Shown one piece after another: positions 23,512-32,236 of a stretch of DNA of 51,809 bases. The DNA comes from JASFWK01 sp050049355. Its GTDB lineage: Bacteria; Chloroflexota; Anaerolineae; B4-G1; DUEL01. A program made the translations under genes and the position numbers. The DNA is taken from the NCBI GenBank assembly GCA_050049355.1, contig JASFWK010000005.1, positions 1 to 51,809 on the forward strand. The letters run 5' to 3'. A model generated the notes under the pieces. That model ran no database searches. It had not been told where the DNA came from and saw nothing but the letters and a program-made list of their open reading frames with translations. The stretch's first letter is position 1. The number at the start of each line of letters is the position of its first letter.

Positions 23512-24288
23512 TCAGAATCCGCTGCCTACGAGAGGCAGATAGACGCGAAACTCGGTACTCCCGGCGGACGTGGCCGGGTCGAGATAGTCGGGGATGCCGT
23601 TACCGTTGCTGTCCAGGATGCCTTCCTCGGCATCAGGAGTTCCATCGTCGTCGCTGTCTGTATCTAGGTAGTTGGGGATGTCGTCCCCGTCTGGGTCGCT
23701 GGTTCCTTCCACAGCGTCCGGAATGCCGTCTCCATCGGTGTCTGGACAACTGGAGGGCAAGAAAGAGGTCTGTTCACGGACCCGTCCGGACTTGGCGGCG
23801 ACTTGGATGGGCTGGGTGGGGTCATAGGCTTCTGCTGGAAGTGTGTACTGGAAGATATCCTCCGCTCCGTCTCGGATGCCATCACCGTTGGCCTCGAACT
23901 TGATTCCGTAGAAGGGGTTGTTCGTCGGGGAACCCACGGTATACGTATAGGTTCCGCTGGGTGAGGCGTATATAGATCCGTCTTCGGGGGTCTCTGGCGT
24001 AACTCCTGGAGGGATTGAGAAGACCACGTAGGCCAATCCCTTGCTGCCGTTGTTGACCGCCCGGAAGCTCAACGTGAGCGAACCGTTCCTGGTGGATGTG
24101 CCCAGGAACTGGTACTGGAATTGACCCTCGCCGAAGGTGCACCCGTCGCTGCTGAGGGTCTCGCAGACTTGAGGAGTGGTGGGCGCTGGGGCGACTCCTT
24201 CCTCGTCCATTGCCCAGGCCCCCCGCGCCAACCCCAGGAGGGTCAGGGGAATGAGGGCTAGACCTGCCACGTAGACTCTGTGCGACAT
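23512..24288 (-). CDS. secreted TSP3-repeat protein with Y-L-P-L tail (small)
   Basis: 258 aa. A signal peptide (about 1-26, A-W-A cleavage region) is followed by a beta-rich domain with two Cys near the start, then after residue 175 three to four thrombospondin-type-3-like calcium-binding repeats (D-T-D-G-D-G-I-P-D-A-V-E-G, D-P-D-G-D-D-I-P-N-Y, D-S-N-G-N-G-I-P-D-Y). The chain ends V-Y-L-P-L-V-G-S-G-F, nearly the same tail as the two large proteins downstream. It is secreted, and the tail may serve anchoring or sorting (inference). Its promoter carries the CAAACC direct repeat also found before the 1053-aa protein, so both are probably controlled by the same activator. Confidence 0.8.
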   Translation of the reverse strand: MSHRVYVAGLALIPLTLLGLARGAWAMDEEGVAPAPTTPQVCETLSSDGCTFGEGQFQYQFLGTSTRNGSLTLSFRAVNNGSKGLAYVVFSIPPGVTPETPEDGSIYASPSGTYTYTVGSPTNNPFYGIKFEANGDGIRDGAEDIFQYTLPAEAYDPTQPIQVAAKSGRVREQTSFLPSSCPDTDGDGIPDAVEGTSDPDGDDIPNYLDTDSDDDGTPDAEEGILDSNGNGIPDYLDPATSAGSTEFRVYLPLVGSGF

Positions 24289-24351
24289 TCCCCTCTCTTC
24301 CCTCTCGAGGAGGTATGAAGATCCCTAAAACAACATTAAATGCCAGATACA

Positions 24352-24383
24352 AGGATACACGCTCCAGGTTTGAATATGGTTTG
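24352..24383 (-). promoter_or_regulatory. promoter with CAAACC direct repeat, small TSP3 protein
   Basis: On the minus strand CAAACC (24378-24383) and CAAACC (24367-24372) are spaced 11 bp start to start, followed after 9 bp by a -10-like TATCCT (24352-24357). There is no good -35 box. Sixteen of 18 bases equal the element at 31152-31169. This is the arrangement of an OmpR/PhoB-type activator site. Confidence 0.5.
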
Positions 24384-24561
24384 TAAAGGGGGGCGAGTGG
24401 TACGAGAGTACTACTCACCTGGCGGGAGAAGTCACCTTTCCCCGGTCTTGGCCTGGGAAGGTAGCCTCGTGGGATTCCAGCTCTGGAAAGTCTGAACTCT
24501 GGGGCGGAGCGGGGGCCTGAGGCGGTGCCCAGCGAGGGGGGGAGCAGTGTGGCGAGGAGAG

Positions 24562-24597
24562 CGGACGGGGAGAGCCCACTCAGGCTCTCCCCGTCCG
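24562..24597 (-). terminator. 15-bp perfect hairpin after the 981-aa TSP3 protein
   Basis: CGGACGGGGAGAGCC pairs perfectly with GGCTCTCCCCGTCCG around a 6-nt loop, about 40 bp after the gene's stop codon. It is followed by a CT-rich stretch but no T-run. The rest of the 350-bp gap (24289-24638) holds the next gene's promoter and no gene. Confidence 0.65.
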
Positions 24598-24638
24598 ATG
24601 TCTAAGGTGTCCGCATTCGGTTTCAGATCTTCTTGCTG

Positions 24639-27584
24639 TCAGTAGCTCCGCATGATGAGGGGAAGGTAGATGTGATGTACCGGGTCAATCCAGGCGGGGA
24701 TGTCTCCGTGCTGGAAGGGAGAGGCATTGGTGTCGGGAGGAGGCTCATCAACGTCCGGGGTGCCGTCGTCGTCGGAATCCAGGTCCAGGTAGTTGTCAAC
24801 GCTGTCACCGTCCACGTTGTTGTCCTGGCAGTTTGGAATGCCGTCGTCGTCGGTGTCCAAGGTCAACGTAGAGCAGAAATCATCTGCGCTCGAATCATCT
24901 TGATCTGTGTCCCACTCATCTCTGTCGAGGATCGTGTCGCTGTCGGAGTCGTCGTCCTGATAGTCAGGCGTGCCATCGTCATCGGTGTCCACCGGGTGCT
25001 CCGGGTCGTCGCCGGCCTCGACGCTATCGGGTATGCCGTCGTTGTCGGAGTCGTCATCCTGGAAGTCAGGCGTGTCATCGTCGTCGGTGTCCAGGGGGTC
25101 GCCGGGATCCGGTCCCGCCTCGACGCTGTCGGGGATGCCGTCCCCGTCGGCGTCGGTGACCATGTAGTCGGGCTGTCCGTCCTCGTCACTGTCGGCGCAG
25201 GGGAAGCCAGTGGGGCACTCCACACCATCGGGGATGCCGTCGTCATCAGAGTCACCACCGGGGGCTGGGTCGTTGTCGCTGGAATCTACATCCAGGTAGT
25301 CGGGAATCCCGTCCCCGTCCGAATCGGCGGTTCCCTCATCCTCATCGGGGATTCCGTCGCCGTCGGAGTCGGTGTCCTGAAAGTCTGGATCTCCGTCTCC
25401 GTCGGCGTCCTGGGTGTTACTCTCGATGTAGTCGGGGATGCCGTCCCCGTCTGAATCGGTGATTCCCTCATCCTCATCGGGTATGCCGTCGTTGTCGGAG
25501 TCGGTGTCCAGGTAGTCCGGCATACCGTCGTGGTCGGTGTCCACCGGATTGTTGGGGTCACTTCCCGCCTCAATGGAATCCAAGATTCCGTCTCCATCGG
25601 AGTCAGTGTCGAGGTAGTCTGGCTGTCCATCGCCGTCCGTATCTCCCGTTCCCTCCACGCTGTCTGGGATGGAGTCATCGTCCGAATCTGTATCCAGGTA
25701 GTCTGGCTGTCCGTCGTCATCGCTGTCACCCGTGCCCTCCACTACGTCCGGAATGGTGTCTGCGTCAGTGTCGTAGGTGAAGTTGACCTCGGGGACCTGG
25801 TAGCGTCCGTAGGGACCGGTCTCCACCCACTGCGGTATCAGGACATCTCCGGAGATTGGTTCGGTGCTCGTCAGCCCGTCGAAGCTGAAGGTGACGGACC
25901 CGGTGTAGAGACCGCTGAGGTGGACCTGAACGGTGTGGGTCAAGTGTTCCACGAGTGTGCCGTCGTCCAGGACCTCGAATTCCCGGATCCCGGGCCAGGA
26001 GCTGACGTTGTCGTACTGGAGGCCAGTGTCGCCCCATATGCCGGAGGTGTAGACATCAACTGCGTCATAGACGGCCAGGTCCCGGAACCAACCAGTGCCG
26101 TCTCCCCGCACTCGCACGCTGATGCCGTGGGTGATGGGCTGGGGAGCACTCACGGTCCCAGTCAGAACCTCCACTGCTCCGTACCAAACCTGAAGAACGT
26201 CCAATCCGCTGTGACTGCCCAGGGTGTTGTCTTGGTGGAGCGCGTAGCGATCCACTGGAGCCGTATCCAAGGAGGAGATGCCGTTGGTACTGTTTCCGCT
26301 GATGTCGTTGTTCTTGATGACAGGAATGGAGAGGATATCGTCGTCGGCTTCGGACGGGTCGTAAGTACTGCCCAGGTCGGGTACATTGTAGATGCCGTCG
26401 GAGGTGTTGCTCATCACCGTGTTGTCGGTGATGAGGGGAGAGGCCCCAATGTTATAGATGCCAATTCCCGTGTTGTTGGTGATCGTGTTTCCTGAGAAGA
26501 GGTTGTCGTAGCCTGCGGAAACGGTTGGAATGCTCCCCGCCGGCTGGTGGGTGCGGTCGTTGACTACGGCTGCTTGCGGACTGCAGCCGGTGCCATTGTC
26601 GTGGATTTCGTTGGCCAGTACCTCATTCCCATAGGGCGGCGAGAAGGGATCCCAGGAGTCGCCAGAGCCCCCGCGCAGGTGGATGGCGTAGCACCCGTTG
26701 TGGGCAATGATGTTGCCTTCCACCGTGTTGCTGTGGGCGCCGCGCTGGATGATGATCCCCTTGTTGACGTTGCCGAGGTCGTCGCCGGCCGGGTTGGTGC
26801 CGATGTAGGAATTGGCGATGGTGTTGTGGTGGGCTGGAGTGATCACCAGTGTCTCGCTCACGGTGTCGGACCGCGCTGAGATGAGGATCCCGTCATCGTA
26901 GTTGTTGGCCACGATGCAGTTGGTGATCGTATTGTGGTCTGCGTCATTGGTAAGCAGAGCGCCAGTCGTGTTACTCAAGAAATGGGAGTCCTCAATCCAG
27001 GCGCCGTCGCCGTGGATGTCCAACCCCCAGCACCCGAGGCAGTCGAAGTTCTCGATCACCAGGCCGTCCACCGTGACGCTATCGCTCCTTATGAAGAATC
27101 CAACAGAGAGCGGTGCAGTGATGTTCTCGCCACTGATGATGATGTCTGGCTGCCCGTCGTCGTCGCGATCTGCGTCGACGTAGACGGGACCGGTGGCACG
27201 GTTGATGGAGGGAAGCGGCTGGTACTGACCGCCGAGCTGGTAGGCGAGGGTGATCGTGTAGTCCGCGTCGAAGGTTATGGTGATCGGATCGCTCGCTGAG
27301 TCGCTATTGGCTTGCGCAATGGCCTCACGAAGAGAGCATCTCAGATCGGCGCAGCTGGCGGTCCATTCGTCTAAGTCAGTGTTCACGGTGATGACAGAAG
27401 CACTGGCTGCCGCGACTGCTCGACGGTCCCCCATCCCTTCATCTGGTTGCGTGTTGAGCAGGGTCTGCGGCCTCTGAGCGTGAACCGTTCCAGGCGGGCC
27501 GCCCAATATCACTATCAATAGGAAGAGCAGAGCACCCGCGGTCAATAGGGCGATGAGCAAGTGTGCGGTTCGCTTATGGGACAT
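24639..27584 (-). CDS. secreted beta-helix/TSP3-repeat protein with CSLREA start and Y-L-P-L tail
   Basis: 981 aa from ATG 27584, preceded by AGGTGAGG; a GTG 9 bp upstream is less likely. A long signal peptide (about 1-36) leads to the CSLREA motif near 83-90 (C-S-L-R-E-A-I-A-Q-A-N), typical before right-handed parallel beta-helices. Residues to about 430 show helix-like turns (N-T-I-T-N-x-I-V-A-N-N-Y-D-D-G-I-L-I). A beta-sandwich-like part follows. From about 605 there are more than ten TSP3-type repeats (D-S-D-G-D-G-I-P-D-x-V/D-E-x) likely to bind calcium. It ends H-H-I-Y-L-P-L-I-M-R-S-Y. Probably a large extracellular stalk or adhesin; beta-helices can also be polysaccharide enzymes, but no catalytic motif is evident. 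Confidence 0.85.
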   Translation of the reverse strand: MSHKRTAHLLIALLTAGALLFLLIVILGGPPGTVHAQRPQTLLNTQPDEGMGDRRAVAAASASVITVNTDLDEWTASCADLRCSLREAIAQANSDSASDPITITFDADYTITLAYQLGGQYQPLPSINRATGPVYVDADRDDDGQPDIIISGENITAPLSVGFFIRSDSVTVDGLVIENFDCLGCWGLDIHGDGAWIEDSHFLSNTTGALLTNDADHNTITNCIVANNYDDGILISARSDTVSETLVITPAHHNTIANSYIGTNPAGDDLGNVNKGIIIQRGAHSNTVEGNIIAHNGCYAIHLRGGSGDSWDPFSPPYGNEVLANEIHDNGTGCSPQAAVVNDRTHQPAGSIPTVSAGYDNLFSGNTITNNTGIGIYNIGASPLITDNTVMSNTSDGIYNVPDLGSTYDPSEADDDILSIPVIKNNDISGNSTNGISSLDTAPVDRYALHQDNTLGSHSGLDVLQVWYGAVEVLTGTVSAPQPITHGISVRVRGDGTGWFRDLAVYDAVDVYTSGIWGDTGLQYDNVSSWPGIREFEVLDDGTLVEHLTHTVQVHLSGLYTGSVTFSFDGLTSTEPISGDVLIPQWVETGPYGRYQVPEVNFTYDTDADTIPDVVEGTGDSDDDGQPDYLDTDSDDDSIPDSVEGTGDTDGDGQPDYLDTDSDGDGILDSIEAGSDPNNPVDTDHDGMPDYLDTDSDNDGIPDEDEGITDSDGDGIPDYIESNTQDADGDGDPDFQDTDSDGDGIPDEDEGTADSDGDGIPDYLDVDSSDNDPAPGGDSDDDGIPDGVECPTGFPCADSDEDGQPDYMVTDADGDGIPDSVEAGPDPGDPLDTDDDDTPDFQDDDSDNDGIPDSVEAGDDPEHPVDTDDDGTPDYQDDDSDSDTILDRDEWDTDQDDSSADDFCSTLTLDTDDDGIPNCQDNNVDGDSVDNYLDLDSDDDGTPDVDEPPPDTNASPFQHGDIPAWIDPVHHIYLPLIMRSY
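24740..25770 (-). repeat. diverged TSP3 repeat array inside the 981-aa protein
   Basis: Irregular Asp-rich repeats, each with a D-x-D-x-D-G-x-x-D/P-D calcium-loop pattern. The nucleotide copies differ, unlike those at 28081-28430. Confidence 0.8.
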
Positions 27585-27791
27585 TATCCTCACCTCGAAG
27601 TCTAATAACGCGGCTTGCTGCCGAACGTCTCTCCTGCAAGACTCCAGAAACCAGGTTCCTGGCTGGCGTCTGGATGCTTTGGCAGGTGAGTACGGCGAAG
27701 TTGATCGATTCAGCCCTCTGATTCACTAAAGCTATTGAGCGCCGACGCCTGGCGATGACTCGCCATCTCGCCTCCTCCATCCGACACGTCA

Positions 27792-30700
27792 CTAACCGAG
27801 GATGAGAGGAAGGTAGATGCGGTGCCCCATGTCGCAGGAGTCCACGAAGTTCATTATGCCGTCTTCGTCGACGTCTTCGGTGCCCTCCTCACTGTCCGGT
27901 TTCCCGTCGCCGTCGGAATCCAGATCCAGGTAGTTGGGTATCCCGTCCTCGTCTGTATCCTCGGTGCCTTCAATGGCGTCGGGGATACCGTCTCCATCGG
28001 AGTCAAGGTCCAGGAAATTGGGGAGCTCGTCGCTATCCGGGTCGCCTGTTCCCTCCACGGCATCGGGGATACCGTCGCCATCGGAGTCGGCGTCCAGGAA
28101 GTTGGGCAGTCCGTCGTCATCTGGGTCACCGGTGCCCTCCACGGCGTCCGGGATGCCATCTCCATCGGAGTCGGCGTCCAGGAAGTTGGGCAGTCCGTCG
28201 TCATCTGGGTCACCGGTGCCCTCCACGGCGTCCGGGATCCCATCTCCATCGGAGTCGGCATCCAGGAAGTTGGGCAGTCCGTCGTCATCTGGGTCACCGG
28301 TGCCCTCCACGGCATCGGGGATGCCATCTCCATCGGAGTCGGCGTCCAGGAAGTTGGGCAGCCCGTCGTCATCTGGATCACCGGTACCCTCGACAATGTC
28401 GGGTATTCCATCTCCATCGGAGTCGGTGTCGAGGTAGTTTGGCAGGCCGTCATTGTCCGCGTCACCGCTCCCTTCAACGGCGTTCGGGATGCCGTCGCCG
28501 TCAGCATCGCTGTCCAGGTAGTCAGGGATGCCGTCGCCGTCGGTATCCTCCTCCTCGCTGGATGGGATAATGGTTATCGTGGTCTCTGCCTGATCTTCGG
28601 TAGCACCATCCAATACGTCGTGCCCTGCTGCAATGCCGACGTAGGTGGTGTCCTCTGAGAGGATCACAACCTCGTCGCAGGTCATCATATCACCCACCGC
28701 CAGATCCGTGGCGGAACAGACAGGGTGGTCGTCGGACGGATCGTCGGGTGTGCCGTTGTCAGAGGTAATCGTCACGTCATAGAGAGGAGTGTCGCCCACG
28801 TTGGTCGCCGCGAAGGTTACCGTCACTGGTAGGCTGCCGTAGGTCTGGCCAATGGACGGGGTGACTGCCGCCTCGATGGCTGGGTGCAGGATGTCGGTGG
28901 TGACACTGGCGCTGTCAGTTGCCTCGCGGTCGACTGCGCTGGCCCCGGTGGCGGTGAAGGTCGCCACATAGGGATCGTCCGCTGCTACCGGAACCGTGTC
29001 GGTGGTGGTGAAAGTCGTCGTCTCATCAGGCTGCAGGGTTCCAATCCAGTCGCTGCCATCCGGCAGGGGGACGGTGATGTCGAGGGGGAGTTCGCTGGTG
29101 TTGGTCATGATGATCTCGTAGGTCAGCCTGTCTCCTTCGTGGGCTTGCGCTGGGCCGGAGGCCTCAATATCCAGGCCGATCCTGACGACATCCACAAAGG
29201 CAGTGTCCGTATCGCTCACCGTGCCTTCGGTGGAGTCGCGGCCTGTGGCCGTGGCCGTGTTGGTCGTGTCCTGGGTTAGAGCCATTGAGCAGGTGTAGAT
29301 CCACGTCTCACCCACGTCGACCAGCGCGTCGCCATCCTCGTCGCCGCTGGCAAAGCTGACCGGGCTGCACGTGTCATCGGTGACCACCACGTCGGACAGA
29401 GGATCGTCACCGGGGTTGGTGACCGCATAGGTGTAGGTGACTATGCCGCCGGTGGCGACCAGGGTCGGGTCGGCTGTCTTGCCGATAGCGATAGCTGGGC
29501 TGACCACGCGGACCTCAGCGGTATCTGTGTCGCTCACTGGCTCGCCTCTGGATGGCGTGCCGGTCACCGTCGCGGTGTTGGTGAAGTCGGCCATGGCGTT
29601 GACAGCCGTGCATGTGTAGCTTGTGCTCTGCTCCACATCCAGACTGCCCAGACTCCGATCGCAATCGGGAGCGAGCGCGTCGCCGACAGAGACGTCCCCA
29701 AGGGGTGCCTCGCCAGTGTTGGTGATTACGATGGTGAAAGTCACATCGGAGCCGCTGCGCACCGTCTGCGCATCGGGTGTCTTGGCGATTGCTATAGAGG
29801 GGACCAGCTCCAGGTACCCGAAGTCGACGCTATTGTCCTCCTGACCGTTGGCAAGCGAGACGAAGCGCGGCTCCGGCGGCGTGGTCAGCGACCAGACCGC
29901 TGGCGGCAGACTGCTCTCGTCCATCTCCACACAGTAGTCACCGGCCGACAGGTTCTCGAAGCCGTAGTAGCCGGCTGGATCAGTCTGAGTGACGCGAACC
30001 GGATCAACACCGGTGGGATCGCACGATCCATCTAGGTTCGGGAGACCTGCATACAGCTTGACCCTCGCCTCCTCGAAGCCGGGCTCCGTGGGTACGCCGG
30101 CGCCGTCCGCGTCGCGTACCCCATCGCCGTCGAGGTCTTGCCAGACCTCATCCCCGAGCCGTCCCAGCGCGGTGGAGCCTTGCTCCTTGTAGGGCGAATT
30201 GTGTGCACCTGCTTCATCGATCTCTGCGCAGGCCCCTCCCAATCCGAATTCGGCAGCGCTGATTGAGAACTCATACACCATGTGCCACTGCCACCTCGGA
30301 CTGTTGGTGTCGTTGTAATCGTAGGGAGGTGATTGGTTCAACTTGTCGGGCCAGCTCACGTTGTTCAGATTGTAGACTTGAGAGGAGGAGGATTCTAGTA
30401 CGGGGAGCAGGGGGCTGAGTCCAGTGTTCACGTTGTTGCCATCAGGACCGGAGAGCCACTGCCCGGCGGACTCGTAGAGGTAGTCCAGGCTGACGTAGCC
30501 CAGTGTGGTCTGTGCGGCATCAACTAACTCGAAATCGGCACGGTCAGAGCCTTCCAGGTGGTGAAAATGGTGTGCCTCCCACCCGTCCAGCAGCAGGTAG
30601 GCGCTGTCGCTCCCGTACACGTTGTCGTTGTAGGTGCGATCTACGACAAAGGCATAATAGCATACACCGTTCGCTTCCGCCTGGAAGAGGTTGCCTGGAG

Positions 30701-30953
30701 CATCGGCGTCCACACCTCCAGAGCCGCCAAGATCGACGCGCCCCACAAACTGGTAGTCGGTCTCGACGATGCCGTCGACCGTGAGAGCATCATCGTCGGC
30801 AGCGGCCGGCGCGCCGGCCGTGCTCGATTCTGGACTGGTGGGACTGTCGTTCGCTGGTGCATCTGCCCAGGCGAAGGGCGCGGGAAGCGATAGGCACAGG
30901 GTTAGAATAAGCAGGCAACTCACACGGACTCCGTGCGCTGTCATACGTCTCAT
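27792..30953 (-). CDS. large secreted SdrD-B/DUF11/TSP3 protein with Y-L-P-L tail
   Basis: 1053 aa from ATG 30953, six bases after AGGAGG (the ATG at 30959 abuts the SD). Signal peptide to about 32, then a 220-residue domain of unknown type. About residues 263-385 are an SdrD B-like prealbumin domain (L-G-D-E-V-W-Q-D-L-D-G-D-G-V ... G-Y-Y-G-F-E-N-L). Four DUF11-like Ig modules follow, near 386, 485, 590 and 690 (A-K-T-P-D-A-Q-T-V and similar). From 800 to 1035 there are eight or more TSP3 repeats, several almost identical. The end is H-R-I-Y-L-P-L-I-L-G. It reads as a modular cell-surface stalk or adhesin. It carries the CAAACC promoter repeat and stands next to the response regulator gene. 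Confidence 0.85.
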   Translation of the reverse strand: MRRMTAHGVRVSCLLILTLCLSLPAPFAWADAPANDSPTSPESSTAGAPAAADDDALTVDGIVETDYQFVGRVDLGGSGGVDADAPGNLFQAEANGVCYYAFVVDRTYNDNVYGSDSAYLLLDGWEAHHFHHLEGSDRADFELVDAAQTTLGYVSLDYLYESAGQWLSGPDGNNVNTGLSPLLPVLESSSSQVYNLNNVSWPDKLNQSPPYDYNDTNSPRWQWHMVYEFSISAAEFGLGGACAEIDEAGAHNSPYKEQGSTALGRLGDEVWQDLDGDGVRDADGAGVPTEPGFEEARVKLYAGLPNLDGSCDPTGVDPVRVTQTDPAGYYGFENLSAGDYCVEMDESSLPPAVWSLTTPPEPRFVSLANGQEDNSVDFGYLELVPSIAIAKTPDAQTVRSGSDVTFTIVITNTGEAPLGDVSVGDALAPDCDRSLGSLDVEQSTSYTCTAVNAMADFTNTATVTGTPSRGEPVSDTDTAEVRVVSPAIAIGKTADPTLVATGGIVTYTYAVTNPGDDPLSDVVVTDDTCSPVSFASGDEDGDALVDVGETWIYTCSMALTQDTTNTATATGRDSTEGTVSDTDTAFVDVVRIGLDIEASGPAQAHEGDRLTYEIIMTNTSELPLDITVPLPDGSDWIGTLQPDETTTFTTTDTVPVAADDPYVATFTATGASAVDREATDSASVTTDILHPAIEAAVTPSIGQTYGSLPVTVTFAATNVGDTPLYDVTITSDNGTPDDPSDDHPVCSATDLAVGDMMTCDEVVILSEDTTYVGIAAGHDVLDGATEDQAETTITIIPSSEEEDTDGDGIPDYLDSDADGDGIPNAVEGSGDADNDGLPNYLDTDSDGDGIPDIVEGTGDPDDDGLPNFLDADSDGDGIPDAVEGTGDPDDDGLPNFLDADSDGDGIPDAVEGTGDPDDDGLPNFLDADSDGDGIPDAVEGTGDPDDDGLPNFLDADSDGDGIPDAVEGTGDPDSDELPNFLDLDSDGDGIPDAIEGTEDTDEDGIPNYLDLDSDGDGKPDSEEGTEDVDEDGIMNFVDSCDMGHRIYLPLILG
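28081..28430 (-). repeat. 84-bp near-identical tandem repeats
   Basis: A 28-codon unit (core D-G-D-G-I-P-D-A-V-E-G-T-G-D-P) repeats every 84 bp at 28081, 28165, 28249, 28333 and 28417, with few nucleotide differences. Similar but diverged units lie on both sides. Such identity suggests recent duplication and length variation by slippage. Confidence 0.9.
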
Positions 30954-31106
30954 CCTCATCCTCCTTGCACTTGTATCCTGGCGCTACATGATCTCCTAGA
31001 GATGACTAGTGGCGCCCCTGCCAGAGGAAGGATCACTGTATGGGCCAGAAGCTAGGTGGTGAGAAGAGTGCGCAAGGAATTGGCCTGATCAGGGGTGCCT
31101 GCCAAG

Positions 31107-31126
31107 CCCTCAATGTTGATTGAGGG
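31107..31126 (-). promoter_or_regulatory. hairpin at the predicted 5' end of the 1053-aa protein's mRNA
   Basis: CCCTCAAT/ATTGAGGG (8 bp, GTTG loop on the plus strand) begins within a few bases of the predicted transcription start (about 31127-31130). The remaining leader (30954-31106) shows no gene. Confidence 0.45.
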
Positions 31127-31133
31127 GTTCTCT

Positions 31134-31169
31134 ACTATAATAACGGTGCAGAGGTTTGAATTCGGTTTG
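31134..31169 (-). promoter_or_regulatory. promoter with CAAACC direct repeat, 1053-aa protein
   Basis: CAAACC copies at 31164-31169 and 31153-31158 (11-bp period) lie 10 bp before TATTAT (31137-31142), with TATAGT at 31134-31139 as alternative -10. No proper -35 is seen. The layout is like PhoB-type activated promoters. The interval from here to the regulator gene (31170-31345) shows nothing else. Confidence 0.55.
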
Positions 31170-31345
31170 CGATTGGATGCAGCAAGGAAAGTGAATCTGC
31201 CTCTCGTGGCTGGATCTAATCATGGAGACCGGCTGCCCGGATCTGTGGAGCCCGTAGATCGAGGGGTCGACCGGTGCGCGTGCTCTATCGTCAAGGGGAC
31301 AGCTGCGAAAGGCGGGATTCTCTTCAGAAACTGGCGGCTATCTCT

Positions 31346-32038
31346 TCAGCGGGGAGAGAAACGATAGCCTCGTCCCCGCTCTGTGAGGATGAAGCGAGGC
31401 TTGCCGGGGTCTGGCTCGATCTTCTGTCGCAGATGCCAGATGTACCACTTCACGCTTCCAGGTTGTGTTTCGGACCAGGGTCCCCAGATGGTATCGAATA
31501 TCTGTTGGGAGGAGAGTATGCGACCTGCTCGCTCGGCTAGGAAGAGCAGCAGATTGTACTCAGTGGGGCTTAGCGAGACCTCCCCGCTACCGGTGAACAC
31601 TCTCTGCTCACTCCGATTGATGACCAGATCACCGTCGCCAAAGCGCAGTATCTCCGGCTGGCTATGAGGCATTCTGGCCCGACGGAGTAGAGCAGTCACG
31701 CGGGCTACGAGCTCGGTGTTCTTGAATGGCTTCGGAAGGTAATCGTCCGCTCCCTTCATCAGTCCGTCTACGATGTCTTCGCCCGAATCCAAGGCGGTCA
31801 GGAAGATGATGGGAACGGTAGAGATCCGACGCAGGCGGCGACAGACCTCTCGACCGTCTACACCCGGCATCATGATGTCTAGGATGATCAGGTCAGGGGT
31901 GACTTGGTGGAAGAGCTCCAGTGCTTGCTCTCCGTTCACTGCCGTGAAGGTGTCGAAACCTTCCCTCTGAAGTGCGGCACTCGTCAAGGTCAGCAGAGCT
32001 TCATCATCGTCTACGAGTAGGATCTTCTCGGCCATCAC
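31346..32038 (-). CDS. OmpR/PhoB-family response regulator (orphan)
   Basis: 230 aa. The receiver domain has acidic D10-D11-D12, the phosphorylation site D54 in L-I-I-L-D-I-M-M-P-G-V-D-G, Thr81 and Lys103 (L-P-K-P-F). The C-terminal winged helix has the trans-activation features L-S-P-T-E-Y-N-L-L-L-F-L-A and the recognition region V-K-W-Y-I-W-H-L-R-Q-K-I-E, ending R-G-R-G-Y-R-F. GTG (32038) and ATG (32035) are both possible starts, neither with a good SD. No histidine kinase is adjacent. It stands directly before the genes for the secreted TSP3 proteins on the same strand; family members bind direct repeats spaced 11 bp, just what two of those promoters contain, so it is the prime candidate for their activator. 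Confidence 0.93.
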   Translation of the reverse strand: MMAEKILLVDDDEALLTLTSAALQREGFDTFTAVNGEQALELFHQVTPDLIILDIMMPGVDGREVCRRLRRISTVPIIFLTALDSGEDIVDGLMKGADDYLPKPFKNTELVARVTALLRRARMPHSQPEILRFGDGDLVINRSEQRVFTGSGEVSLSPTEYNLLLFLAERAGRILSSQQIFDTIWGPWSETQPGSVKWYIWHLRQKIEPDPGKPRFILTERGRGYRFSPR

Positions 32039-32082
32039 AGGTATCTCACGAAAGCAAGCGTCTGACGGCCCACGCGCGTGAT

Positions 32083-32097
32083 GCCAGTCAAACTGGC
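32083..32097 (-). promoter_or_regulatory. hairpin near the 5' end of the response regulator mRNA
   Basis: GCCAGT/ACTGGC (6 bp, 3-nt loop) starts about six bases after the predicted transcription start near 32103. Confidence 0.35.
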
Positions 32098-32109
32098 CTC
32101 GTGGAAGGA

Positions 32110-32137
32110 ATTATAGCATTCACTGCAAGAGGCGCAA
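32110..32137 (-). promoter_or_regulatory. extended -10 promoter of the response regulator gene
   Basis: On the minus strand TTGCGC (32132-32137), 16 bp, then TATAAT (32110-32115) with the TGC extension directly before it. Confidence 0.6.
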
Positions 32138-32236
32138 CCCAGATTCGCCCTAGGAACAGCGGGAGTCTCGCATCGTTTGAGCCCTCATTGTGGCCATTCG
32201 TGACCAAATGTGGGGGGAGCGTTGTGGAGTGGTTCC

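Noticed and set aside
24633..26495. Long open frames on the plus strand opposite the 981-aa TSP3 protein
   Set aside because: They mirror the Asp-rich repeats (GAC/GAT codons read as GTC/ATC on the other strand), give Val/Ile/Gly-rich low-complexity chains and lack ribosome sites. The minus frame has a signal peptide and recognisable domains.
27574..27792. 72-codon minus-strand frame between the two large TSP3 genes
   Set aside because: Arg-rich, no SD, no similarity; it covers the leader of the 981-aa gene.
28081..28430. Regular 84-bp repeats considered as a CRISPR or satellite array
   Set aside because: There are no unique spacers, the repeats are in frame, and they encode calcium-loop motifs; no cas genes are near.
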